DNA of 64,000 bases from Candidatus Accumulibacter cognatus (GTDB taxonomy: Bacteria > Pseudomonadota > Gammaproteobacteria > Burkholderiales > Rhodocyclaceae): positions 1,359,553 to 1,423,552 of the forward strand of contig CP058708.1 of NCBI GenBank assembly GCA_013414765.1, read 5' to 3'. Positions 1 through 8,423 of this stretch are shown here, in pieces. The number at the start of each line of letters is the position of its first letter. The first letter of the stretch is position 1. The notes beneath the pieces were generated by a model, which saw nothing but the letters and a program-made list of their open reading frames with translations, was not told the origin of the DNA and searched no databases. The translations under genes and the position numbers were made by a program.

Positions 1-54
1 TCTTGCGGTGAGGCATTCTATCAGGGCGTCAAGGACCGGATGCGTCATCGACAT
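1..54 (-). CDS. N-terminus of a divergent gene, partial (unidentified)
   Basis: On the minus strand an ATG at 54 opens a frame that stays open to the window edge. It gives 18 residues beginning MSMTHPVLDALIE, then leaves the window. The composition looks protein-like and the orientation is divergent from the hsp20-lon pair, so a shared intergenic region of about 185 bases would carry both promoters. Eighteen residues are too few to name a family. A second in-frame ATG at 48 could be the real start. This may also be a chance open frame. Confidence 0.3.
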   Translation of the reverse strand, partial: MSMTHPVLDALIECLTAR

Positions 55-239
55 CCAACCGAATGCATTGCCCGTCCAAACGCCGTTTCTGGGTTAGAAT
101 CAGGGCCGGCTGGCTGAAACGAGCGGCACCCCATGGATCGATTCTGGAAAAGCCTCGATCACCCGACAACGGCGGATGCACGAAGATGGACGGCTGCGTC
201 TACGTCAATCCGGATTTCATTTGTTCAAGGATGTCACCA

Positions 240-659
240 ATGAGAGCCGATGATCGAAGGTTATGGATGTGGGCGGAGGCGCTCGATCTGCTGCAGGGCG
301 GCGAGCGATGGCAGCACCGGGTACTTGCCTGCGAGAACCTGCAGTCGGTGCCCTGCTGGGAACCGTCGGTCGATCTGTACGAAAACAGCGACGAGTTGAG
401 ACTGCTGGTGGCCTTGCCGGGCGTCGATTCCCGGCAGATTGAAGTCGTTCTCGATGAAGCTGGCCTGGTCGTCCGGGGCCGGCGACCGATACCCCAGGCC
501 TTGCGTCGGGCAACGATCCACCGTCTGGAGATCCCCTACGGGCCATTTGAGCGCTGGATAGCGCTGCCGCCAGGAAACTACCGACTGCATGAGCAGTTCC
601 TGGAGGATGGCTGCCTGGTGCTGGTGCTGCGCCACCTGCGAGACGACCATGCGATCTGA
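240..659 (+). CDS. Hsp20/alpha-crystallin-like small protein
   Basis: Encodes about 139 residues. I chose the ATG at 240 because an AAGGA motif (227-231) lies 8 bases upstream; longer in-frame starts at 186 and 63 lack such a site. Residues from about 40 (WEPSVDLYENSDELRLLVALPGV) match the beginning of an alpha-crystallin domain, followed by the usual VVRGRRPIP and IPYGPFERWIALP elements, which lie in the Hsp20 core. Members of this family are ATP-independent holdases that bind unfolding proteins in the cytoplasm. The C-terminal IxI tail motif is not obvious. The 3' end overlaps the lon start by 11 bases, so the two are likely translationally coupled, pairing a holdase with a protease. Confidence 0.8.
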   Translation: MRADDRRLWMWAEALDLLQGGERWQHRVLACENLQSVPCWEPSVDLYENSDELRLLVALPGVDSRQIEVVLDEAGLVVRGRRPIPQALRRATIHRLEIPYGPFERWIALPPGNYRLHEQFLEDGCLVLVLRHLRDDHAI

Positions 660-3021
660 CCGGACAGACGCGAGTCGCAACACGATCGCGGCTGGCTCCG
701 GCATTCTGCTGATCCCCGACGACGCGATGGTCATCGTTCCGGTTCGCAACGTACTGCTCTTTCCCGGCATGATCCTGCCGCTCACCATCAGCCGCGAACA
801 GTCGAAGCTGGCAGCGCAGCAGGCAGTCAAGACCGAGCGCCCGGTCGGTGTTCTCCTGCAACGGGATGCCGAGATCGAAGTGCCGGGGCCGGATGATCTT
901 TGCCTGGTCGGTACGGTGGCCAACATCCTGCGTTACGTGACCCTGCCGGATAACACGCATGTCATCGTCTGCCAGGGGCTGCAGCGATTCCGCATCGTCG
1001 AGTACCTGCCGGGTTATCCTTTCCCGGTGGCGCGTATCGGGCGGATCGATGAACCCGAAACGACAGACAGCCAGATCGAGGCGCGCATGATTCAGCTCAG
1101 GGAGCATGCGCTCGAAGTCCTGCAGTTTATGCCGCAGGTCTCACAGGAACTGGTCGGTGCGGTCAAGAGCATTACCCAGGCGGGGGCTCTGGCCGACCTG
1201 GTGGCGAGTGTTACAGAACTGAAAATTACCGATCGGCAGCGGGTCCTGGAAAGCATTGACCTGCAGCGACGGCTCGACATCGTTCTCGATTGCCTGCTCG
1301 CACGCCTCGAGGTGTTGCGACTTTCACGCGAACTCGACGAGCGTACCAAGGCGAACATCGATCAGCGTCAGCGCGAATTCCTGCTGCGCGAGCAGTTGAA
1401 ATCGATCCAGAAGGAACTCGGCGAGGGGGATACCGGCAACAGCGTCGAGATCGAGGCGCTGCGCAAGAATATCGCCGAAGCCCAGATGCCCGAGGAGGTG
1501 GCGAACCAGGCGAACAAGGAGCTGCAGCGCCTGGCGCGCATGTCGGACGCTTCTGCAGAATACTCGATGGTGCGCGCCTATCTCGACTGGCTGGTCGAGT
1601 TGCCATGGCGGGCGCCCGAGCCCGACCGGATCGAGATTGCCGAAGCCCGCCAGATTCTCGATGCCGACCACTTCGGCCTCGACCAGGTCAAGAAACGGAT
1701 CATCGAATTTCTCGCGGTGCGCAAGCTCAACCCGGGCGGACATGGGCCCATTCTGTGCTTTGTCGGTCCGCCCGGAGTCGGCAAGACCTCGCTCGGCCAG
1801 TCGATCGCCAGGGCACTGGGGCGCAAGTTCGTGCGCGCATCGCTCGGCGGCGTCCACGATGAAGCCGAAATCCGCGGCCACCGGCGTACCTATATTGGCG
1901 CCCTGCCCGGCAACATCATTCAGGCAATCCGCAAGGCCGGATCACGGGGCTGTGTGATGATGCTCGACGAGATTGATAAGCTCGGTGCCGGCATTCAGGG
2001 GGACCCCTCGGCCGCACTGCTCGAAGTGCTCGATCCTGAGCAGAACAATACCTTCCGCGACAACTATCTGGCCTTGCCGTTCGACCTGTCCCGGATGCTG
2101 TTCATCACCACCGCGAATGTGCTGGACAATATTCCGGGGCCACTGCGCGACCGCATGGAGATCATCCAGTTGCCCGGCTACACGCAGGAGGAAAAACGGG
2201 AGATTGCCCAGCGTTATCTGGTCGGGCGTCAGATTGCCCAGAATGGACTGAAGGAAGGTCAGATCGAGTTCTCGGAGCAGGCAATCGTGGCGATCATCCG
2301 TAATTACACGCGCGAAGCCGGCGTACGCTCGCTGGAGCGGGAAATTGGCGCAGTCTGCCGACGCGCGGCGGTGAACATTGCCGAGGGCAGGATGTCGTCC
2401 ATGCAGGTCGATGAGGATGATCTCGCCGGCATACTCGGACCCATCAAGTACGATAACGAAGTTGCCTTGCGCACCGGTCTTGCCGGAGTGGCCACCGGAC
2501 TGGCGTGGACGCCGGTCGGTGGCGACATTCTGTTCATCGAAGCCAGCCGCACGGCAGGTGACGGCAAATTGATCCTGACCGGACAACTTGGCGAGGTGAT
2601 GAAGGAATCCGCGCAGGCAGCGCTGACCCTGGTGAAAACGCGCGCCACGGACCTCGGCATCGACGCCGGCAGCCTCGAGAGAAGCAACGTACATGTGCAT
2701 GTGCCGGCTGGGGCAATCCCCAAGGACGGTCCGAGCGCGGGTGTGGCGATGTTCATCGCGCTGGCCTCGCTGTTCGTCAACCACCCGGTGCGTAACGATA
2801 GCGCGATGACGGGCGAGATCAGCCTGCGCGGACTCGTTCTGCCGGTGGGGGGAATCAAGGACAAGGTACTTGCCGCCATGCGCGCCGGAATTCAGCGGGT
2901 GCTGTTGCCGGCAAGAAACCGCAGGGACCTTGAGGAAGTCCCGCCGGAGGCGAAGGAGCGCATCGAATTCATCTTCCTGGACAATGTGGACGATGCGATC
3001 CGTCACGCCATGCGGCAATGA
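649..3021 (+). CDS. lon: ATP-dependent Lon protease
   Basis: A 790-residue Lon (LonA) protease, the hexameric cytoplasmic AAA+ protease that degrades misfolded and regulatory proteins. Visible in order: the N-terminal substrate-binding domain (from IVPVRNVLLFPGMILPLTI, about residue 25), a coiled helical region with LLREQLKSIQKELGE, the AAA+ module with Walker A GPPGVGKT at residues 373-380, a Walker B ending in MMLDEIDK, and the C-terminal protease domain. The catalytic dyad is Ser696 in DGPSAG and Lys739 in GGIKDK, 43 residues apart as in E. coli Lon. The ATG at 649 gives the family-typical length; an upstream in-frame start at 589 would lie deep inside the hsp20 gene. No terminator was recognised after the stop. 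Confidence 0.97.
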   Translation: MRSDRTDASRNTIAAGSGILLIPDDAMVIVPVRNVLLFPGMILPLTISREQSKLAAQQAVKTERPVGVLLQRDAEIEVPGPDDLCLVGTVANILRYVTLPDNTHVIVCQGLQRFRIVEYLPGYPFPVARIGRIDEPETTDSQIEARMIQLREHALEVLQFMPQVSQELVGAVKSITQAGALADLVASVTELKITDRQRVLESIDLQRRLDIVLDCLLARLEVLRLSRELDERTKANIDQRQREFLLREQLKSIQKELGEGDTGNSVEIEALRKNIAEAQMPEEVANQANKELQRLARMSDASAEYSMVRAYLDWLVELPWRAPEPDRIEIAEARQILDADHFGLDQVKKRIIEFLAVRKLNPGGHGPILCFVGPPGVGKTSLGQSIARALGRKFVRASLGGVHDEAEIRGHRRTYIGALPGNIIQAIRKAGSRGCVMMLDEIDKLGAGIQGDPSAALLEVLDPEQNNTFRDNYLALPFDLSRMLFITTANVLDNIPGPLRDRMEIIQLPGYTQEEKREIAQRYLVGRQIAQNGLKEGQIEFSEQAIVAIIRNYTREAGVRSLEREIGAVCRRAAVNIAEGRMSSMQVDEDDLAGILGPIKYDNEVALRTGLAGVATGLAWTPVGGDILFIEASRTAGDGKLILTGQLGEVMKESAQAALTLVKTRATDLGIDAGSLERSNVHVHVPAGAIPKDGPSAGVAMFIALASLFVNHPVRNDSAMTGEISLRGLVLPVGGIKDKVLAAMRAGIQRVLLPARNRRDLEEVPPEAKERIEFIFLDNVDDAIRHAMRQ

Positions 3022-3553
3022 GTCGACGGGATGTGCCTTACCCCGACAAGGTTGATATTTGTTATCTGAACCCACCTTTTGCCATCAGCTATGCCGCTTC
3101 CTCGACGAACAGACGCTGCCACTCGACGCGCTTGCGTGCCGGACTCCACTTGAGCACTGCCAGGCAGGCGTCGAGTATTTGCGCGCGCCACGTTCGCCGA
3201 CAAGCCTGATCCATGCACCGCTTCAGAGCTTCTCCCCCCACTCATTGCTGGTGGAGTGGCGCGTCGTAATGCCTGCCTTCAGTTCTTTTCAATTCTTGTT
3301 TCTCGTTCATCGGCAAGCTCCAATCGAGCGAGCGACGGGTTTCACCGTCGTCGACAGCGGCGATCACGCCTTCCCGCGATTGACCGCAGTTGTTGGGTGG
3401 ACATATACTCATCCGGGCAGCAGGAGACTGCGGCAAGCGGCCATCTGACTAGCACTGCGCAGATCCCACGGCTCCGCCGATACCGCCTGCGGCAGAGTGT
3501 GGCGCATCAATGATCATTTTAATTTCGACTCATTGCAACGAGGAACTTTCGGA
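3022..3553. other. 532-base region without a convincing gene
   Basis: Lies between lon and the tubulin-like gene. All frames longer than 60 codons here look like chance frames. On the minus strand a frame roughly 3090-3440 is open apart from one stop and reads like degraded coding sequence (for example MNEKQELKRTEG and, past the stop, LKWSPARKRVEWQRLFVEEA), but I cannot assign a family. The last 60 bases before 3554 are AT-rich (around 3510-3530) and probably hold the promoter of the tubulin-like operon; no clear -35/-10 pair was found. Confidence 0.45.
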
Positions 3554-6500
3554 ATGAATCACCTCGTCATCGGGCTGGGCGGTACCGGAGGGAAAATCAT
3601 CCGGGCCCTGCGAAAGAGCCTGTACCAGGAGTTGCGTGGCGGCAAACTGGCCGACATCGGCATCGGCTACCTGTACGTCGACTCGTCCAGCGAAATGATG
3701 TCGATCGACGACCCCGGCTGGAAGACGCTGGGCACCTCGGTCCAGTTGCCCAAGGCCAGCCAGTTGCTGATTACCGATGCCAACCTCAGCTCGCGGCTCG
3801 ACAATCTCGACAGCTATCCAGGACTCAAGCACTGGCTGGGCAGCCCGCAGGAGTGGCGCGACATTCTCAACAGCATTGTCGGCGCCACGCTCGGTGGCCA
3901 GAAGCGCCGGCTGGGCCGCTTCCTGTTTGCCTGCAAGGCCGACAAATATCGCGAACAGGTACAATCGCAGGTCAAGCTGCTGCAGCAGAACGGCCAGACA
4001 GAAGTCACCTTCCATGTCGTGCTCGGCCTGGCCGGTGGCACCGGCAGCGGCAGCGTGATCGACGCGGTGGCACAACTGCGGGATCTGTATCCCGATTCCA
4101 AGCGTTTCCGGGTCTTGATCTACGCGCTGCTGCCCGATGCCTACCCGAACCCCAACTGGGATACCGGCAACTACCACGCCAACGGATTTGCCGCCCTGAC
4201 CGAACTCAATGCCATGTCGGTGGGTGTTTATCAGCCCTACGACGTGACCGGCGTGAAGGAACGGCTCACGCTGAGCGACCCGTTCAATGGCTGCTTCGTG
4301 TTTGGCAACGAGAACGAGAACGGCCTGACGGTGGATGTGGACCGGGACGTGCCCGGCATCGTCGCTGACTTCCTGTATCAAAAGATCGTGACCGCAAGGA
4401 ACATCAACTGGGCCTCGCTCGACCGCATGGAGAATGCGGAAAACGGCGACGGCTCGCCGGAAACCGCAGCGCAGGGGCGCATTCCAGAGCGCTCCAAGCG
4501 TTTCCTGACATTCGGCATCAAGCGGCTGTCCATTCCGGAAGAAGAGATCAGCGAGTACCTGACCTACAGCTTTGCCCGACAGGCGGCGCTGCAGTTGCGC
4601 TTCAATCACTGGCAGGAGGCGTCCGGCTTCATCGAGGAGCCGCGCAAGCAGGATTTTCACGAGTTTGTGCAGCAAAAAGAGACGCAGCTCCGCTGGCTGC
4701 TGTCCGACGACCATCTGACGCTGGCGCTGGGCATCCTGCCGGAAGATGCCGCGAACAAGCGCTGGAAGTCGTTCACTGGCGAGTGGGAAGCCGTCATCCC
4801 CAACTTCAAGTCGCTGGTGCGCGAGCGCGAGCGCGCCACCTGGCTGGACGAACTCACCAAGTTGTGTGAAAAGCGTTACCAGGATGATTACCGCTCACTG
4901 GGCGTCCCCGGTTTCTATCGCACCAAGCTGAAAGCGCGCAAGGACATGGCGCGCGAGATCCGGGTGCGGATCGAGCAGGAACTGGTCAATGAATGGAAGG
5001 TCGGCGCCAAGTCCGCCTGGGATGTCTCCCGCCTGCTGATCGCGCTGAGCGAAAAACTGGACGAACGTCTGAAGGCCTGCGACGAACACATTGCGCGTGC
5101 GCGCCACGCAGAGGAAGAAGCGCAATCGCGCGTCCTGGGCAATGCACACAAATGGTCCAGCATGAGCCTGTTCTCCAAGCACCTGCTGGGAACGCCGGAC
5201 AGCCTGCTGGACGCGCATGGTGTACATTTGCAGGAGATGTATGTGTACCGTACCCGCGCCGAAGGCTGGGGCTTTGCCAAAGCGCTGCTGATCGAGGTGA
5301 TCGCCGAAATCACCGATCTCAAAGGCGAAGTGGACCGGGCGGCCAACACCTTGCAGCAGGCTTTGAAGAAGTTCGATGTCAATCTCCAGGCGCGCCTCTC
5401 CGATGCCGGTGCAGGCGACTTGCGTCAGCACCTGATCCGCTTTTATGACCCCGTCCAGGTCAAGCAGATCAGCCGCCGGCTGGTGGTGGACGAAGCCGAA
5501 CAGAAAACGCAGACCAGCCGGGTACGGGCCGCCCTGGTCGAAAAGATTGGGCAGGATTCGAGTTTTGCCCTGTTCAACCAGCGGGTGACGGAATCGACCT
5601 TTCTCGATGTGCTGGAAACGGTGTGCGAGGACAACGCGCGTATCGCCCACCAGAACCTGGTACAGAACCCCAAGGAACGGCTGCTCGGCGTGTCGATCAT
5701 CGACAAGTTGCGCGACCGCTACGGCGCCGATCCGCAGGAGTTGAAAAGCTACGTGAGTGAGCTGGTCAGCCGGGCAGGCAACTTCATCACCCTCGAGCCG
5801 CTGGAAATCCACCGGGCAGCGCCCGGCATTCCCGTGGGGGTACCCACGGCGGTCAGCAAATTCACCGTGATCCTGCCGAGGGCGCCTGAACAGACCGAGT
5901 TCGCCCTGGGACTGAAGAATGCTCTGCGCGAAGCCAAAACCGGCGATGTGGAGATCATTGACTCGGATGGCCGACGTAACGAAATCACACTGGTCTCGAT
6001 CACCAACCTGTTCCCGCTGCGCTACCTCAAGCCGCTCAAATTCCTGGAAGAAAAATACCGCCGCCGCATCGAGACCGGTGGCGCGCGCGCGCGGCTCGAA
6101 CTGCACACCGAGGGCGACGGCAATGCCTGGCCGCGGCTGTTCGTGGCCTCCAGCGCCGAAGTCAAGCAGCAGGCCCTGCCCTACGTGCTGCTGGCCAAGG
6201 CTTTGGGATTCATCCATGAAAGCAGGAATCCGGCTACGGGTGCGGAGGAAGTGCTGCTGCTCACCAAGGATGCCGACGGCTTAGACAATGACCCGGTCCT
6301 CCTGGGCAAGAGCTTCATGGCCAGCGCCGACAGCATCAACCTGGAGAATCTGCACGCCATCCGGTCGGTCTGCGACGCAACGCTGACCAGTGCCAGCTAC
6401 CTGCACCAGGACCGCCGCAGCGAGGTGCAGCGGGCCATCCTGGCCGAGGTCGAAGCCATCAAGGCCGCACGCGGCGGCAATATCCAGGATGAAACCTACC

Positions 6501-6559
6501 GCCGCTTTCTGGAGGCCGGCCGGCGTGCACTGGCCATCCTCAAGCGCGAAGTCGCCTGA
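3554..6559 (+). CDS. Large tubulin/FtsZ-like GTPase-domain protein
   Basis: Encodes 1001 residues from the ATG at 3554, which has a GAGGA Shine-Dalgarno site (3540-3544) 9 bases upstream; an in-frame start at 3497 is less likely. The N-terminus (GLGGTGGKIIRALRK, residues 7-21) is a nucleotide-binding glycine loop, and AGGTGSGS at residues 160-167 is the tubulin/FtsZ signature loop. This arrangement fits the bacterial 'tubulin-like' family (Pfam Tubulin_2). The remaining roughly 600 residues are mainly helical, with no membrane segment or signal peptide. It is likely a cytoplasmic filament-forming or regulatory GTPase; its substrate is unknown. It is the first gene of an operon with a zinc-ribbon membrane protein and a TAXI binding protein, an uncommon partnership. 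Identification of the fold is fairly sure; the function is not known. Confidence 0.8.
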   Translation: MNHLVIGLGGTGGKIIRALRKSLYQELRGGKLADIGIGYLYVDSSSEMMSIDDPGWKTLGTSVQLPKASQLLITDANLSSRLDNLDSYPGLKHWLGSPQEWRDILNSIVGATLGGQKRRLGRFLFACKADKYREQVQSQVKLLQQNGQTEVTFHVVLGLAGGTGSGSVIDAVAQLRDLYPDSKRFRVLIYALLPDAYPNPNWDTGNYHANGFAALTELNAMSVGVYQPYDVTGVKERLTLSDPFNGCFVFGNENENGLTVDVDRDVPGIVADFLYQKIVTARNINWASLDRMENAENGDGSPETAAQGRIPERSKRFLTFGIKRLSIPEEEISEYLTYSFARQAALQLRFNHWQEASGFIEEPRKQDFHEFVQQKETQLRWLLSDDHLTLALGILPEDAANKRWKSFTGEWEAVIPNFKSLVRERERATWLDELTKLCEKRYQDDYRSLGVPGFYRTKLKARKDMAREIRVRIEQELVNEWKVGAKSAWDVSRLLIALSEKLDERLKACDEHIARARHAEEEAQSRVLGNAHKWSSMSLFSKHLLGTPDSLLDAHGVHLQEMYVYRTRAEGWGFAKALLIEVIAEITDLKGEVDRAANTLQQALKKFDVNLQARLSDAGAGDLRQHLIRFYDPVQVKQISRRLVVDEAEQKTQTSRVRAALVEKIGQDSSFALFNQRVTESTFLDVLETVCEDNARIAHQNLVQNPKERLLGVSIIDKLRDRYGADPQELKSYVSELVSRAGNFITLEPLEIHRAAPGIPVGVPTAVSKFTVILPRAPEQTEFALGLKNALREAKTGDVEIIDSDGRRNEITLVSITNLFPLRYLKPLKFLEEKYRRRIETGGARARLELHTEGDGNAWPRLFVASSAEVKQQALPYVLLAKALGFIHESRNPATGAEEVLLLTKDADGLDNDPVLLGKSFMASADSINLENLHAIRSVCDATLTSASYLHQDRRSEVQRAILAEVEAIKAARGGNIQDETYRRFLEAGRRALAILKREVA

Positions 6560-6634
6560 TGCGCCTTGGTTGAAGCCGACAATCCATTCGCCGGCTTCTT
6601 CGACTTCTCAGAAAAACCAGGAGGAACTCCCCCG

Positions 6635-7054
6635 ATGGCCAGCATGAAATCCAAATCCGGCAAATGCTCGAACTTTGGCAATTGCGCCACGGCCGACGCC
6701 CGCGCAACCGTCGAAGTTCCGGGCGGTCGGGACTTCGTCTGCAATGAATGCGGCAAGCCCCTTCTGCTCATCGACGCCGGTCCCCAGGGCGGCGGCTCAA
6801 AGACGCTGCTCGTGCTGGGACTGTTGCTGGCCGCGCTGCTGGTCGCTGGGGGCGCCGCATGGTTCTTGCTGGCCGACACCGCCGCGCCCACTCCTCCGCC
6901 AGTCATGCCGGCACCCGAGACGCCGGCGGTGATCGCACCAGCGCCACCCGCACCAGCAGCTCCGCCACCCCAGACCGAAGCACCCACCCGGCCGGCCCAT
7001 GGCCATTGCTCTCCCGCCGACGAGCGCGCCGGTCTGTGCCGCACGACCCCCTGA
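6635..7054 (+). CDS. Membrane-anchored zinc-ribbon protein with Pro/Ala-rich tail
   Basis: Encodes 139 residues. I chose the ATG at 6635 because AGGAGGA lies at 6619-6625; a TTG at 6566 would be the alternative. Residues about 1-50 carry two cysteine pairs (CSNFGNC and CNECGK) forming a probable zinc ribbon. A single hydrophobic segment follows (LLVLGLLLAALLVAGGAAWFLL), then about 45 residues rich in proline and alanine. The protein ends with the motif CSPADERAGLCR, which recurs as CSPQDRFSGLCK at the end of the next gene. The topology suggests a cytoplasmic zinc ribbon and a periplasmic Pro-rich arm. It may link the upstream cytoplasmic tubulin-like protein to the downstream periplasmic TAXI protein; this is inference. 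No family name can be given. Confidence 0.75.
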   Translation: MASMKSKSGKCSNFGNCATADARATVEVPGGRDFVCNECGKPLLLIDAGPQGGGSKTLLVLGLLLAALLVAGGAAWFLLADTAAPTPPPVMPAPETPAVIAPAPPAPAAPPPQTEAPTRPAHGHCSPADERAGLCRTTP

Positions 7055-7083
7055 CCCTGTTTTTTTATTTCCCGGCATCCGCC

Positions 7084-8205
7084 ATGAAAAAATCACTTGA
7101 CTCACGGCTCGCTGGCATCAAGTCCCTGCTCGTCGGAATTTCGGCGGCCGTGCTGTCGATGACCGCCCCGGCCGAAAGCATCGTCACCGGTGGCAAGACA
7201 GGCACCTATTACGCCATCGGCACCAACTTGCGGGATTTTGTCAATCCAGCCCTGGAAGTGAAGGACTCCAAAGGTTCCTGGGCCAATGTGGAAGACATGA
7301 GCCAGACCCGAGGCGTCACCCTGGCGATCGTCCAGTCGGATGTATACTCCGCCTTCGTGCGGATGCGTGACGCAAGCGATGTCCCGCAGGCAACGCGCCG
7401 TGAATACGCACAACTGCTGGCCAACTTGCGGGTGTTCATGCCCTTGTATCAGGAAGAAATCCATTTCCTGGTTCGCAAGGACGAGCCTATCGAATTCATC
7501 CATCAGATCAGGGGGAAACCCATCTGGATGGACATGGAGAAAAGTGGTACCTACCTCACCGCCCTGAACGTGTACAGCAAACTGTTCCAGGAGCGGCCCA
7601 ATGTCGTGCAACCCTTCATCAACGCCACCGCCACGGGCGATGACGAAGGTACCAAACGACGCCGCTCGGCCTTGATGGCATTGAGCGATCCGGCTTATTA
7701 CCAGGCCTATCCGAAGATTGACGTGATGGTGCTGGTGGGAGGGCAACCGCTCGGCCTGCTTGAGAAAAATGTCCCGGCCAACCTCAAGCTGCTGAAATTC
7801 GACCCGACACAGGCCAATTCGGACAAAATCCTGCAGGAATACCGGAAAGCTGATATCAGGAAATCCAGCTACCCCCAGCTGAACATTGCTGGCAACGATT
7901 CACCCTCGCTGGCCGTCGATTCCTATCTGATCACGGCCAATTTTGCAGACCCTCAGAGGAATCAGTTCATCAAGGATTTCGCTGGCCAGTTCTGCGAGAA
8001 ATTCGCGGTTTTACGGGACCGCGGGCACGCCAAATGGCGGTCACTGACCTGGCAACCGGGCTCCGCGCTGCCGCCTCTGGCCGCAGGCTGGCAGTACTCC
8101 GACAAAGTCAAGGAGCGCCTGGCCAGCTGCTCATCCGGCTCCGCCGCCAAACCCGGCCCCGGCACCTGTAGTCCACAGGACCGCTTTTCCGGCCTTTGCA
8201 AGTAA
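7084..8205 (+). CDS. TAXI-family TRAP-type solute-binding protein
   Basis: Encodes 373 residues, with an N-terminal signal peptide (Lys-rich start, hydrophobic core SLLVGISAAVLSM, cleavage after a PA-A-type site near residue 27). The mature start SIVTGGKTGTYYAIG is the hallmark of TAXI (NMT1-like) periplasmic binding proteins; GVTLAIVQSDVY fits the second conserved block. Known TAXI proteins bind small organic acids and hand them to TRAP permeases, but no permease gene is in this window. The protein has an extra C-terminal stretch ending in CSPQDRFSGLCK, shared with the neighbour upstream. It starts 29 bases after that gene, with no clear Shine-Dalgarno site, so it probably depends on operon readthrough. 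The role with the tubulin-like protein is unknown; sensing rather than transport is possible. Confidence 0.82.
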   Translation: MKKSLDSRLAGIKSLLVGISAAVLSMTAPAESIVTGGKTGTYYAIGTNLRDFVNPALEVKDSKGSWANVEDMSQTRGVTLAIVQSDVYSAFVRMRDASDVPQATRREYAQLLANLRVFMPLYQEEIHFLVRKDEPIEFIHQIRGKPIWMDMEKSGTYLTALNVYSKLFQERPNVVQPFINATATGDDEGTKRRRSALMALSDPAYYQAYPKIDVMVLVGGQPLGLLEKNVPANLKLLKFDPTQANSDKILQEYRKADIRKSSYPQLNIAGNDSPSLAVDSYLITANFADPQRNQFIKDFAGQFCEKFAVLRDRGHAKWRSLTWQPGSALPPLAAGWQYSDKVKERLASCSSGSAAKPGPGTCSPQDRFSGLCK

Positions 8206-8210
8206 AGTTA

Positions 8211-8331
8211 ATGTGAAAGTCGCGTCAGCGACTCACGAATCGCCCCTCCCCGCTTGTTGGAGAGAGATTGGTGAAGAAGGAAACGGTCATGGCTTTCATG
8301 ACCAGGGGTGTCTTGCCAAGTCATGACCGTT
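8211..8331. repeat. 121-bp multi-hairpin dispersed repeat, copy A
   Basis: Aligns over its whole length with 58063-58183 (copy B), same length and mostly identical. It contains a hairpin GTCGC-GTCA-GCGAC near its left end, a C-rich/purine-rich middle, and an imperfect 15-bp inverted repeat at the right end (AACGGTCATGGCTTT against the terminal AGTCATGACCGTT). It sits between the convergent ends of the TAXI gene and the glycosyltransferase-like gene. It could act as a bidirectional transcription stop, a REP/MITE-like element or a structured RNA. Confidence 0.8.
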
Positions 8332-8423
8332 GGCGGCTGTTAATTTTTCACTCCCGCAGCATGTTCTGCACGATATCCTAACGGGGAGCAGGAGTGGAGA
8401 TCTTGCTCGGGAATCTGTTACCG

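Noticed and set aside
112-134. Heat-shock sigma-32 promoter (GCTGAAA then CCCCAT) upstream of hsp20-lon
   Set aside because: The spacer is only 9 bases, shorter than the 11-16 expected, and the -35 has a mismatch.
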